Translations under genes and position numbers: made by a program
Notes under the pieces: generated by a model
What the model saw: only the letters and a program-made list of their open reading frames with translations
Database searches by the model: none
What the model was told of the DNA's origin: nothing
Assembly: GCA_002010975.1 (NCBI GenBank)
Contig: MTLU01000006.1
Location: 1-39,632, forward strand
Length of the DNA: 39,632 nt
Direction: 5' to 3'
Origin: Candidatus Bathyarchaeota archaeon JdFR-07
GTDB taxonomy: Archaea; Thermoproteota; Bathyarchaeia; Bathyarchaeales; Bathycorpusculaceae
Shown: one piece after another, positions 8,750 through 16,600 of the stretch
Layout: every line of letters starts with the position of its first letter
How positions within the stretch are numbered: position 1 is the stretch's first letter

Positions 8750-9313
8750 TTACTTTCTGTCAAAATAGATGTTTTTCCCTTTAGCTGATATGGGAATTCC
8801 CATTATGATTGTAGCCTCAGGCAAAAATTTCAATTTCATTGCTGCCACTCCAATACGATACATTATACGATTATCTACATTCAAAAAACTTGCAGTTTTC
8901 ACAGCAGAGCCCAGGGCAATCCCTAAATCTAACGCTTTAAATATACATGTAGGACCCACAAAATCTTCACCCAGCCTTTTTACTTCTTCCTCAAATTTTC
9001 CACAGTTTTTGTAGCCACATGCTCCACAACTTAATCCAATGCTTCTTTTTCCTCTAACTCCCATCAAAATTACAATATCAGAGTCTTTAACATTTTTAGC
9101 ATCCCTTTTGAAACCTTCAATTTTTCTTTCCTTCGCTATTTCTTCCATTTTTCTAACAATAACATCTTTTTCTTTACCATAAACAATTGCCGTTATAATA
9201 TCGTCAATACCTGCTGTTTTCGGAGCCGTCCTTGCTGATACTACCATATATTTTGATGCTTCCAACAAGGCCTCCTTCTCACACCTTTCACTTTCAACTA
9301 TAGGTGGACTCAT
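8750..9313 (-). CDS. DUF2148 iron-sulfur protein
   Basis: The protein has 187 residues from the ATG at 9313; GGAG sits eight bases upstream of it, whereas a GTG at 9322 overlaps that site. The family signature is a four-cysteine Fe-S motif, GLSCGACGYKNCGKFEEE, plus a later Cys in FVGPTCIFKALDLGIALGSAV. The flanking regions (ASKYMVVSARTAPKTAGIDDI at the N-terminus, GVAAMKLKFLPEATIIMGIPISAKGKNIYFDR at the C-terminus) are typical of DUF2148 ferredoxin-domain proteins, common in anaerobes. The CGxCGxxxC spacing resembles the 4Fe-4S module of CODH/ACS subunits. The redox partner is unknown. It is last in a minus-strand set with thioredoxin, which fits a redox role. Confidence 0.8.
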   Translation of the reverse strand: MSPPIVESERCEKEALLEASKYMVVSARTAPKTAGIDDIITAIVYGKEKDVIVRKMEEIAKERKIEGFKRDAKNVKDSDIVILMGVRGKRSIGLSCGACGYKNCGKFEEEVKRLGEDFVGPTCIFKALDLGIALGSAVKTASFLNVDNRIMYRIGVAAMKLKFLPEATIIMGIPISAKGKNIYFDRK

Positions 9314-9380
9314 TTCAAACACTCCTACAAATTATCTTTAGAAATTAATACCTTTTACTTTAAGAATTTTTGTCAACCCT

Positions 9381-9512
9381 TTACCACGGAAGAGCTTTTT
9401 CAAGCCACTCTAATATCAATTCAAGTTGACCAGTGTAAACTCCCGCGGCTAAAAAAGAAACACCTAAAAGAAGCAGCAACGCACCTATTACCCTACGAGC
9501 TGAAGCATCCAT
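9381..9512 (-). CDS. Small single-span membrane protein (43 residues)
   Basis: This small gene lies between thioredoxin and the DUF2148 gene on the same strand. It begins at ATG 9512, six bases after the thioredoxin stop, and ends at TAA 9381. The product has a short basic start (MDASARRV), one hydrophobic helix (about residues 8-26, rich in Leu) and an amphipathic tail ending LEKALPW. GGAG lies within the end of the thioredoxin gene at suitable spacing. The tight spacing and clean helix support it being real. Function is unknown; it could tether a redox protein to the membrane. Confidence 0.5.
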   Translation of the reverse strand: MDASARRVIGALLLLLGVSFLAAGVYTGQLELILEWLEKALPW

Positions 9513-9518
9513 AAACTT

Positions 9519-9956
9519 TTACTCCATATACTTCCTTAACGTGGTTTCAATATACTTTTTAGGCACAACTCCTACAATCCTATCAACTTCTCGTCCATTT
9601 TTCATTACTACAAGTGTAGGTATACTAAAAACTTGGAAAAGTTTTGCGGTTCTAGGATTCTCGTCCACATTAAGTTTTCCAACAAAAACTTTTCCCGCAT
9701 ATTCCTCAGCCAACTCATCAATTATCGGCGCCAAAGCTAAACATGGACCACACCATGAAGCCCAGAAATCAATTAAAGCTAAAGAATTTTTAGTTATTAT
9801 TTCGTTAAAGTTTGAATCTGTTACATGTACTGGTTTGTTAGGCATTTCTGTCTCCTTCTGCCTTATTCTTGCTATAAGTTGTTTAAGTTTCTTTTCTTTA
9901 ATTCGTTCTAATTCTTCGTCTCCCTCTGAAATAAACGATTTGTGTTTTTCACCCAA
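9519..9956 (-). CDS. trxA: Thioredoxin with helical N-terminal extension
   Basis: A 145-residue thioredoxin. The redox motif WASWCGPC and the cis-proline region FSIPTLVVMKNGREVDRIVG are intact, and the domain spans about residues 40-145. An additional N-terminus of about 38 residues (EELERIKEKKLKQLIARI) forms a charged helix; similar extensions occur on other archaeal thioredoxins. It reduces disulfides in cytosolic proteins, fed by a thioredoxin reductase not in this window. It starts seven bases after the DUF1893 gene and is followed by a small membrane gene and an Fe-S protein, so it belongs to a redox-flavoured operon. Confidence 0.9.
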   Translation of the reverse strand: MGEKHKSFISEGDEELERIKEKKLKQLIARIRQKETEMPNKPVHVTDSNFNEIITKNSLALIDFWASWCGPCLALAPIIDELAEEYAGKVFVGKLNVDENPRTAKLFQVFSIPTLVVMKNGREVDRIVGVVPKKYIETTLRKYME

Positions 9957-9962
9957 AGATCT

Positions 9963-10406
9963 TCACATCCTTTTTGAAGATGTCACTTCCCATAACAGCC
10001 TTTTAAGCTTCTCGTAAGCCTCTTCTACATTAGAAATATGTTCTGCTGCTTTTTCAAACGGACAAATTTTCGTTTTATTGGCACCGAGTATTTTTTCTAC
10101 AATATTGTCCCATTCGCAGTGCAAAGCATATTTTTCGAAGAAAATCCTTGCTCTTTCACTTAAAGTTTCAGCATAAACAGCTTTAACATCTGCATAAACA
10201 CATAAAAGAGCAATAGCCTTTCCCACTATTCTATCACCTACAGAGGCCTTTTTAAGACTCTTTCCAAGTTTTTCGATGGCATGTAAAAATCCAATAATTC
10301 CATGAGAAGAACTTTCAAAAATTATTTTCTTATCCTTCACTATAACAAGAGATAAGCTTCTTTCTTTAAGTTCTCTTTTAGCTATTTCTAAATCTTGATT
10401 TTCCAT
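9963..10406 (-). CDS. DUF1893 protein (cytidine deaminase-like fold)
   Basis: A 147-residue protein with family marks LSLVIVKDKKIIFESSSHGIIG, VGDRIVGKAIALLCVYADVKAVYAETLS and the C-terminal KTKICPFEKAAE. DUF1893 has a cytidine deaminase-like fold; its substrate is not established. The start ATG at 10406 has no Shine-Dalgarno match but lies about 28 bases from a TATA box, which fits a leaderless or very short leader transcript. It is the first gene of the set DUF1893, thioredoxin, membrane peptide and probably DUF2148. Confidence 0.8.
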   Translation of the reverse strand: MENQDLEIAKRELKERSLSLVIVKDKKIIFESSSHGIIGFLHAIEKLGKSLKKASVGDRIVGKAIALLCVYADVKAVYAETLSERARIFFEKYALHCEWDNIVEKILGANKTKICPFEKAAEHISNVEEAYEKLKRLLWEVTSSKRM

Positions 10407-10429
10407 CTTCGCTGTTAAGAAACTTCACA

Positions 10430-10439
10430 AATATTTATT
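10430..10439 (-). promoter_or_regulatory. TATA box of the DUF1893-thioredoxin operon
   Basis: AATAAATATT on the minus strand is centred about 28 bases before the ATG at 10406, which places the transcript start at or next to the start codon. Confidence 0.5.
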
Positions 10440-10470
10440 GTTTATCTATGTACCCAAAAATCTTAATACG

Positions 10471-10755
10471 TCATAGATTTTCATCTTTTCGACTTTGCAT
10501 GACTACTCCAAGCATAAAAACTGCCCCTAAAACCAAAAAAATACCAACAAGTCCAGCCAACAACGTTGAAAGATACGGATTTTCAATTAGTGGCATAGTG
10601 TACTCAGGCATTAAACCTGACCATGATGATTCCTGCTCCTCTAATTGAAATGTTTCCATAACTTTTTCCAATCCATCTGGAAATTCCGACGCAAAAGGTA
10701 TCAATATTGCAAGACAGACTATCGTAAGAATTAACGCTTTAACATATCCTTTCAT
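10471..10755 (-). CDS. PDGLE-domain / CbiN-like component of a nickel or cobalt ECF transporter
   Basis: A 94-residue membrane protein with an N-terminal helix (about 5-24), an outside loop carrying FPDGLEKVME (the PDGLE signature) and a second helix (about 62-88) ending QSRKDE. Two-helix proteins of this class are the extra subunits of CbiM/NikM-type energy-coupling-factor systems and are needed for uptake of Co2+ or Ni2+. Its start is three bases after the CbiM stop, and a GAGGGGGG ribosome site lies inside the end of cbiM. No ATPase (CbiO) or CbiQ gene follows; the next gene on this strand has its own promoter. Confidence 0.8.
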   Translation of the reverse strand: MKGYVKALILTIVCLAILIPFASEFPDGLEKVMETFQLEEQESSWSGLMPEYTMPLIENPYLSTLLAGLVGIFLVLGAVFMLGVVMQSRKDENL

Positions 10756-10758
10756 TTT

Positions 10759-11415
10759 TCATTCCCCCCTCAAAATTGCTATTCCATTAAGCACCGCAGG
10801 TTGCAGTCTCCAAAGCTGGGTGACCAGCGTTGTTGTTATGGCTGCTTCGCCCAAACCGATAAGAACATGCCAAAAAAGCATAGCTGGAACCGTTGCTTTT
10901 ATTCCACCTACACTTGAAAAAGCTGGGGAAAAGCCTATTTGCAAACCACAAGTTAAGGCTCCTAAAACTACAGAAAGCCAAGAGGCAAAGAAAACACTAA
11001 AGAAAAACCGACTCCCGTGAATATTATTCCGAGTGAGCATTTTCACCAAGAAAAAGCTTAGTCCGCCAATCACGGCCATGTTAAAAACGTTAGCTCCGAA
11101 AGCAAATATGCCACCATCTGCAAAAAACAATGCTTGCATTAACAGAACAATGGTCATGCCTAAAATCGCTGCATAAGGTCCTAAAAGCATTGCGAGAAAG
11201 GTACCGCCTACTAAATGTCCACTCGTTCCATAAGCTATAGGAAAGTTTATCATTTGTGCCGCAAAAACAAAGGCACTTGAAACTGCAAGTAAGGAAGCAA
11301 GAGACTTTGGATATGCGGCTTTAGCTTTCTTCCACGACCAAACAAGAAATATTACAGAGACAGCATACATAAGCACACTGATTTCTGGACTTAGTAAACC
11401 GTCTGGTATGTGCAT
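10759..11415 (-). CDS. CbiM/NikM-type substrate-binding subunit of ECF metal transporter, probably nickel
   Basis: A 218-residue polytopic protein beginning MHIPDGLLSP. The N-terminal Met-His pair that coordinates the metal in CbiM/NikM is intact. Further marks are NFPIAYGTSGHLVGGTFLAMLLGPYAA and QALFFADGGIFAFGANVFNMA. About six or seven hydrophobic helices are visible. It captures Ni2+ or Co2+ at the cell membrane and needs CbiQ and CbiO partners, which are not in the window. Nickel is favoured because the gene is divergent from nikR and has a NikR-type palindrome right before its start codon. The palindrome covers the probable transcription start and ribosome site, so NikR with Ni should shut it off. 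Confidence 0.85.
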   Translation of the reverse strand: MHIPDGLLSPEISVLMYAVSVIFLVWSWKKAKAAYPKSLASLLAVSSAFVFAAQMINFPIAYGTSGHLVGGTFLAMLLGPYAAILGMTIVLLMQALFFADGGIFAFGANVFNMAVIGGLSFFLVKMLTRNNIHGSRFFFSVFFASWLSVVLGALTCGLQIGFSPAFSSVGGIKATVPAMLFWHVLIGLGEAAITTTLVTQLWRLQPAVLNGIAILRGE

Positions 11416-11417
11416 AT

Positions 11418-11447
11418 GGTAACACCTTTTTGTCCAATAGTGTTACC
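11418..11447 (-). promoter_or_regulatory. NikR-type operator palindrome
   Basis: A perfect 8-base inverted repeat: GGTAACAC, 14 bases, GTGTTACC. Its inner form GTAACA-N16-TGTTAC has the same half-site length, orientation and spacing as the classic NikR operator GTATGA-N16-TCATAC, with different bases. It begins three bases from the cbiM start codon and overlaps the AAGGTG ribosome site. Confidence 0.75.
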
Positions 11448-11449
11448 AA

Positions 11450-11461
11450 CTAAAATAAAAA
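11450..11461 (-). promoter_or_regulatory. TATA box of cbiM
   Basis: TTTTTATTTTAG on the minus strand sits just upstream of the operator; a start about 25 bases downstream falls inside the palindrome. Confidence 0.45.
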
Positions 11462-11528
11462 CTTTACTTTCTAGAATATAGAAACAAAAGCTTTATGACA
11501 AAAAGTTTAATTAAGAATGGGGAGTTTC

Positions 11529-11936
11529 ATGACAAAAATAATCCGCGTAGGAGTCACTTTTCCTCCAGATTTGCTTAAAGATTTCGACAAACTCATTAGA
11601 AAGATGAACTACCAAAATCGATCTAAAGCAGTGCAGGACGCTGTAAGAATGTTTATTTCAGAAAAAAAGTGGCTTCATGAAGAAGAGGGAACACAAGCAG
11701 GTGTCATAATGCTCCTTTATAATCATGAAGTCCGAGGCCTAGAAGATGCATTAACCCATGTACAGCACCATCACGCCAACATAATTTGTTCAACAATGCA
11801 CATTCACCTAAGCGAAAGAGACTGCCTAGAAGCCATAGCTGTAAGAGGAGACGCCTCAGAAGTTCGAAAGCTCGGTGACAAACTAGCGGCAAAAAGAGGA
11901 GTAAAAATCCTAAAAACAATGGTAGTCTCAGTTTAG
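11529..11936 (+). CDS. nikR: Nickel-responsive regulator NikR
   Basis: The protein has 135 residues from ATG 11529, preceded by GGGGAG; an ATG at 11517 would add four residues before the DNA-binding strand. The N-terminal ribbon-helix-helix (IIRVGVTFPPDLLKDFDKLI, then NRSKAVQDAVR) binds DNA. The C-terminal ACT-like domain carries the nickel ligands: VQHHHANII, the HIH pair and the Cys in RDCLEAIAV, matching His76, His87, His89 and Cys95 of E. coli NikR. It should repress the divergent transporter when nickel is plentiful. The palindrome between the two genes is the likely target. The 3' end overlaps the convergent nadA by four bases. Confidence 0.92.
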   Translation: MTKIIRVGVTFPPDLLKDFDKLIRKMNYQNRSKAVQDAVRMFISEKKWLHEEEGTQAGVIMLLYNHEVRGLEDALTHVQHHHANIICSTMHIHLSERDCLEAIAVRGDASEVRKLGDKLAAKRGVKILKTMVVSV

Positions 11937-12877
11937 CCTTTCCTGTTAATTACCTCAAACATTTTTTCCAAAGCCTTCCTAGTGTGTCGAGCCACATCCT
12001 CAGGAACACTTATCACATACTTCTCTTCCTTTAAAGCCAAATAAATCCTCTCTAACGTATTCAACTTCATATTAGGACAGACAGCCTCTTCGTACGCCAA
12101 TATAAACTGTTTTCCAGGATTCTCCTTCCTTAAACGATGCAGAAGCCCCTCTTCAGTAGCTACAATAAACTTTTCAGATGAGCTTTCCCGAGCAAAACGA
12201 CACATTTGAGAAGTACTACCAACAAAATCTGCTAACCGTCGCATTTCTGCTGTACATTCTGGATGAACCATAAGAACGGCATCAGGGTGTTGCATCTTAA
12301 GCATATCCGCATCCTCAGGCTGAAAGAGTAGATGAGTAGGGCAGAATCCCCATTCTGGAATTGGAAGAATAGTCTTTCCTGTCTTCTCCTGTACATACTC
12401 AGCCAAATTATGATCTGGACCAAAAAGGACGGTTTCTGCGTCTAAAGCCTCAATAATTTCAACAGCATTTGCTGATGTACAGCAAATGTCACAATATGCT
12501 TTAGCTGAAGCCAAAGTATTCACATACAAAACAACAGGAACAAGAGGATAAAGAGTCTTCCATTTTTTAATCTCATCAGCAGTTAGCATCTGCGCCATAG
12601 GACAACGAGCCCCAAGAGAAGGCAACAAAACCTTCTTATGTGGATTTAAAATTGCTGCAGTTTCAGCCATAAAATCTACCGCAGAAAAAACTATTATTTC
12701 TGCTTCTTTTTCACTCATCGCCTTTCTACTTAATTCTATGCTGTCTCCTACATAATCAGCTATGTCTTGAATTTCTGGCCTCTGATAATTATGAGCTAAC
12801 AAAATGGCTTTCTTTTCTTTTTTCAACTTAACTATATTATCAACTAAATCCAATAAAGCCCGCCCTTTTCGAACCAT
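11933..12877 (-). CDS. nadA: Quinolinate synthase NadA
   Basis: A 314-residue protein of normal NadA length. It condenses iminoaspartate with dihydroxyacetone phosphate to make quinolinate for NAD synthesis, using an oxygen-sensitive 4Fe-4S cluster. Marks: AILLAHNYQRPEIQDIADYVGDS, the first cluster Cys in LGARCPMAQML, VNTLASAKAYCDICCTSANAV, FGPDHNLAEYV, the second Cys in VHPECTAEM, and the third in EEAVCPNMKLNTLE. No nadB or nadC is nearby, so the rest of the pathway lies elsewhere. The gene stands alone on the minus strand and converges with nikR. A TATA box within a palindrome precedes it. Confidence 0.95.
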   Translation of the reverse strand: MVRKGRALLDLVDNIVKLKKEKKAILLAHNYQRPEIQDIADYVGDSIELSRKAMSEKEAEIIVFSAVDFMAETAAILNPHKKVLLPSLGARCPMAQMLTADEIKKWKTLYPLVPVVLYVNTLASAKAYCDICCTSANAVEIIEALDAETVLFGPDHNLAEYVQEKTGKTILPIPEWGFCPTHLLFQPEDADMLKMQHPDAVLMVHPECTAEMRRLADFVGSTSQMCRFARESSSEKFIVATEEGLLHRLRKENPGKQFILAYEEAVCPNMKLNTLERIYLALKEEKYVISVPEDVARHTRKALEKMFEVINRKG

Positions 12878-12903
12878 TTTAACGAAGTTTTAAGAAACCA
12901 GAT

Positions 12904-12919
12904 GGGTAAATATATACCC
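12904..12919 (-). promoter_or_regulatory. TATA box inside a palindrome before nadA
   Basis: GGGTA and TACCC flank a TATATATT core on the minus strand, about 27-42 bases before the nadA ATG. The core is a strong TATA box; the flanking inverted repeat could be a repressor site. Confidence 0.45.
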
Positions 12920-13338
12920 TTTTATTCAAAAATACTATTCTACTTTTACTTAAAAGAAAACAAATTTGTTATATCCATCCTACTATTGTAGATTACTGAA
13001 CTTCTTGCAAATTTTTCTAAGAACTCATCGGCATTTCTGCAAGCCCTGTAAATGCCGTAAACTCACAATACAAATTATATCATAACAACAAGATTTGTTT
13101 ATCACTACTACCATAATACAGAAAAAGTTTCCCATGGATTTTATGTACTAAACAATTTTTCTATAAGTCAAAGTCTCATAAATTAGAAAATCATCCACAA
13201 TGATTTCATATTTAACATCGTTAACATCTCTTCTTACATAACTCTGTTTTCTTTTGCTCATGGATAACAACCAAACTGTATTAATACTTACGATATAATA
13301 AATCTTCCCGATCATTTGTACAACTTGAATACAAGAAA
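12920..13338. other. Gene-free stretch between nadA and tRNA-Leu
   Basis: About 420 AT-rich bases without a convincing reading frame. It holds two inverted repeats: CGGCATTT/AAATGCCG with a 13-base loop at 13029-13057, and AAATCAT/ATGATTT with a 5-base loop at 13188-13206. Nothing else is recognised. Confidence 0.6.
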
Positions 13339-13383
13339 TGCGGCGGGCCGGATTTGAACCGGCGAACCCCTACGGGAGAGGAT

Positions 13384-13410
13384 GGCTCATAGGGAAACAG
13401 TTATACCGAT
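13384..13410 (-). other. tRNA-Leu anticodon-loop intron (27 nt, position 37/38)
   Basis: Lies between G37 and A38. The exon CTCA and intron TGAG form the four-pair helix between two three-base bulges, as the archaeal splicing endonuclease requires. Confidence 0.85.
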
Positions 13411-13424
13411 CTTGAGTCCTCCGC

Positions 13425-13441
13425 CTTTTTAGGCCCTGTGG
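13425..13441 (-). other. tRNA-Leu D-arm intron (17 nt, boundary ambiguous by one base)
   Basis: Excision restores a four-pair D stem GCCA/TGGC and a normal D loop AGCCAGGTCAA. A clear bulge-helix-bulge was not found for it, so splicing would rely on a relaxed motif. Confidence 0.7.
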
Positions 13442-13492
13442 CATTGACCTGGCTTGGCTACCGCCGCACAAAAGTAAACCTTAAGAATCTTT

Positions 13493-13501
13493 CTTATTAA
13501 T
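13493..13501 (-). promoter_or_regulatory. TATA box of tRNA-Leu
   Basis: TTAATAAG on the minus strand lies about 26-34 bases before the first tRNA base, the usual distance for archaeal tRNA promoters. Confidence 0.5.
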
Positions 13502-13577
13502 TGTTTCCTAAAATTATATCCTAACATCTCGTTGGAACGCTAAAAAGCTTAGCTGAAACATGAAATAAAGGATAAAA

Positions 13578-13588
13578 AAGTTTATTAG
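13578..13588 (+). promoter_or_regulatory. TATA box of the RNA polymerase operon
   Basis: AAGTTTATTAG lies about 40 bases before the rpoB ATG at 13625, which would give a leader of roughly 15-20 bases. No rpoH gene lies between it and rpoB. Confidence 0.45.
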
Positions 13589-13624
13589 TAAGCATTGTAG
13601 TTTACGTGTTTTAGCTCTTTAAGA

Positions 13625-16600
13625 ATGTTGGAGACCATTTTTACGCTGGATGATCCAACAGCGGGAGGAAATTTAAAGTTTGAAAAATTTCCCATTAAAA
13701 AAATTCCACAATCTAAATTTAAACTTGAAAATTCTCGGGGACATATAGAAATGTTAGAAATAACACAGGAATATCGAAACTTATTATTAAAAGCATTTTT
13801 ACAAGAAAAAGGTTTAGTGCGTCAACATCTTGATTCTTACAACGAATTTATAGATCACGGCATCCAAGAAGTTATAGATGAAGTGGGCGAGATACCTATA
13901 GATGTCCCTGAAAGTCCTTATAAAGTCAAGCTTGGACAGATCTGGGTAATAGACCCTCAAACTAGAATAACTGGTCCCTACGTGACAGAAGTTGATGGCA
14001 CAAAACACGAGATCTATCCTATGGAAGCTAGACTTCGAAACTTAACTTATGCAGCACCTATAGCCCTTGAAATGACACCTATAATAGACGGTAGAGAACA
14101 AGACACAGAGCTAATATTTATCGGAAACATTCCAGTAATGTTAAAGTCGAAGCTATGCTTTTTGTCTCAGCTTTCCCGCGAGGAACTAATAGCGTGCGGC
14201 GAAGACCCTGATGATCCAGGCGGCTATTTTATAGTTAATGGATCAGAACGCGTTATAGTCGCAATGGAAGATTTAGCCCCGAACCGTATAATAGTGGATA
14301 TAGATGAAAAGGGAGCTACACCAGTATATCAAGCTAAACTTTTCTCCACAACTGTCGGTTTTAGGGCCAGAATAGAGTTAAAAATGAAATCCGAAGGTGC
14401 TCTTTATGTTTCTATGCCAGGAGTACCCACAGAAGTTCCCTTCATTATTGTTATGCGTGCCTTAGGCTTAGAGTCAGATAAGGAAATAGCTGAAGCGGTT
14501 TCTGTAGAAAAAGAAATTCAAAGTAAACTGGAACCTTCTTTTGAAAAAGCTATAGGTGTAGACACAGTTAAGGATGCTATCCTCTTTATTGGAAATCGTG
14601 TGGCTCACGGGCAAGTTGAAGAGTATAGAATCCAAAAAGCCGAAAGTGTTTTAGACAAAAACTTTTTGCCCCACATTGGTAGAACAAGCGAAAGCCGAAA
14701 AGAAAAAGCCATATTTTTAGGCGAAATGGCATGCAGAGTCATAGAGCTAAGCCTAGGCAGAAGAAAATCCGATGATAAAGATCATTTTAAAAATAAAAGA
14801 TTAAGACTGGCAGGTCCTCTTTTAGCAGACCTTTTCCGCGTAGCCTTCAGAAACCTTGTCCGAGACATCAAATATCAGCTTGAACGCATTGGAGTAAAAG
14901 GTCCTATAATAACTGTTTCGGCAGCAGTTCGTCCTGGAATAATAACCGAAAGATTTCAGCATGCCCTTGCCACTGGAAATTGGGGCAGAGGACGAGTTGG
15001 TGTAACCCAACTTCTAGACAGAACAAACTACATATCTACCTTTAGCCATCTACGTCGGCTACAATCACCGTTAAGTAGAAGTCAACCCAACTTTGAAGCT
15101 AGAGATTTACATGCAACCCATTGGGGAAGACTATGCCCAAACGAGACGCCAGAAGGCTCTAACTGCGGGCTTGTTAAAAACCTAGCGTTATCAGCCTCTA
15201 TTTCTGTTGGCGTAAATCCAGAAAAGATCAAGCAAATGCTTTATATTATGGGCGTAGTGCCAACATACGAAGCTAACGAAACACTGAAACTTTCTGGAGC
15301 AAAAGTTTTCGTGGATGGGAACATTATTGGATACTGCAACGATCCAGAAAAACTTACAAAAGAATTTAGAGAAAAACGAAGAACAGGTGAAATATCCACC
15401 GAAGCAAACATAGCTTACTTCTCCAGAATCCACGGCGAAAGAAACGAAGTATACGTGAACTGTGATGAAGGAAGAGTAAGGCGTCCCCTCATAATTGTAG
15501 ATAATGGTATTCCAAGACTTCAACAGGAACACATCGAAAAAATAGAATCCGGAGAATGGTCATGGGAAGACCTTGTTAAAAACGGCATAATTGAATATCT
15601 AGATGCAGAAGAAGAAGAAAACGCCTACGTAGCGCTAACTGACAAAGAAATAACATCTGAACATACACACCTAGAAATTGCAGCATATATGATACTTGGA
15701 ATATGCGCATCCACAATACCTTACGCAGAACATAATCAGTCACCTCGCAACTCTTACCAAGCAGCTATGGCTAAACAAGCTTTAGGAGTCTATGCCACAA
15801 ACTTTCACCAACGTGTAGATTCAAGGTCTCACATTCTGCACTACTCTCAGATACCTCTAGTTGAAACAGCATTAATGGACATGATGGGCTATAAACTACG
15901 GCCTTCTGGACAAAACTGCGTGGTTGCAGTGTTATCATTTGAAGGCTACAATATGGAGGACGCATTAATTTTCAACAAGGCTTCAATAGAAAGAGGATTA
16001 GGCCGCTCAACCTTCTACAGAATATATGAAGGGGAATGCCGCCAATATCTAGGCGGATTAAAAGATAAATTTACACTTCCCGAGCCAGGCATACGAGGAT
16101 ACAGAGGAGAACAATATTATAGACTTTTAGAACCAGACGGCATCATTAGCTTAGAAGCCAATGCTGCAGGAGGCGACGTGTTAGTAGGACGAATAAGCCC
16201 GCCAAGATTTCTTGAAGAATATAAAGAATTCGAGGTGAAAGGGCCCTCAATGAGGGATACTTCTGTAGATATGCGTCCCTCAGAAACAGGAGTTGTTGAC
16301 GCAATCTTCATTACGGAATCAGGCGAAGGAAGTAAATTGGTAAAAGTAAGAGTCCGAGCTCAACGAATTCCAGAATTAGGAGACAAATTTGCTTCCCGCC
16401 ACGGACAAAAAGGCGTAATAGGCCTAATAGTTCCGCAAGAAGACATGCCCTTCACAGAAGACGGCATAGTTCCAGATATAATTATAAACCCGCATGCAAT
16501 ACCCTCAAGAATGACCATCGGACAGTTTGTCGAATCTATAGCGGGAAAAGTGGCTTCCATTAGAGGGAAACTTGTTGACGGGACACCCTTTTCAAATGAA

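Larger units (their letters stand above)
13339..13467 (-). tRNA. tRNA-Leu(CAA) with two apparent introns
   Basis: On the minus strand the acceptor stem is GCGGCGG/CCGCCGC with A73; the T arm is GCCGG-TTCAAAT-CCGGC and the long variable arm TCCCGTAGGGGTTC fits a type II leucine tRNA. Removing 27 bases at 13384-13410 gives the anticodon stem GAGGA/TCCTC and loop CTCAAGA, anticodon CAA (13412-13414). That intron sits at 37/38 and forms a canonical bulge-helix-bulge: CTCA pairs with TGAG, with bulges AG|A and CC|A. The D arm is also interrupted: removing 17 bases at about 13425-13441 restores GCCA/TGGC. The mature length is then 85 bases. CCA is not encoded. Confidence 0.9.

Noticed and set aside
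13625-13750. rpoH fused to the front of rpoB
   Set aside because: The additional residues do not show the RpoH pattern of a compact domain ending in a GxxxxYYR strand.
15191-15532. Long antisense open frames inside rpoB, rpoA and the PKD genes
   Set aside because: They follow the codon pattern of the strongly supported genes on the other strand and have no domain signal or start context.
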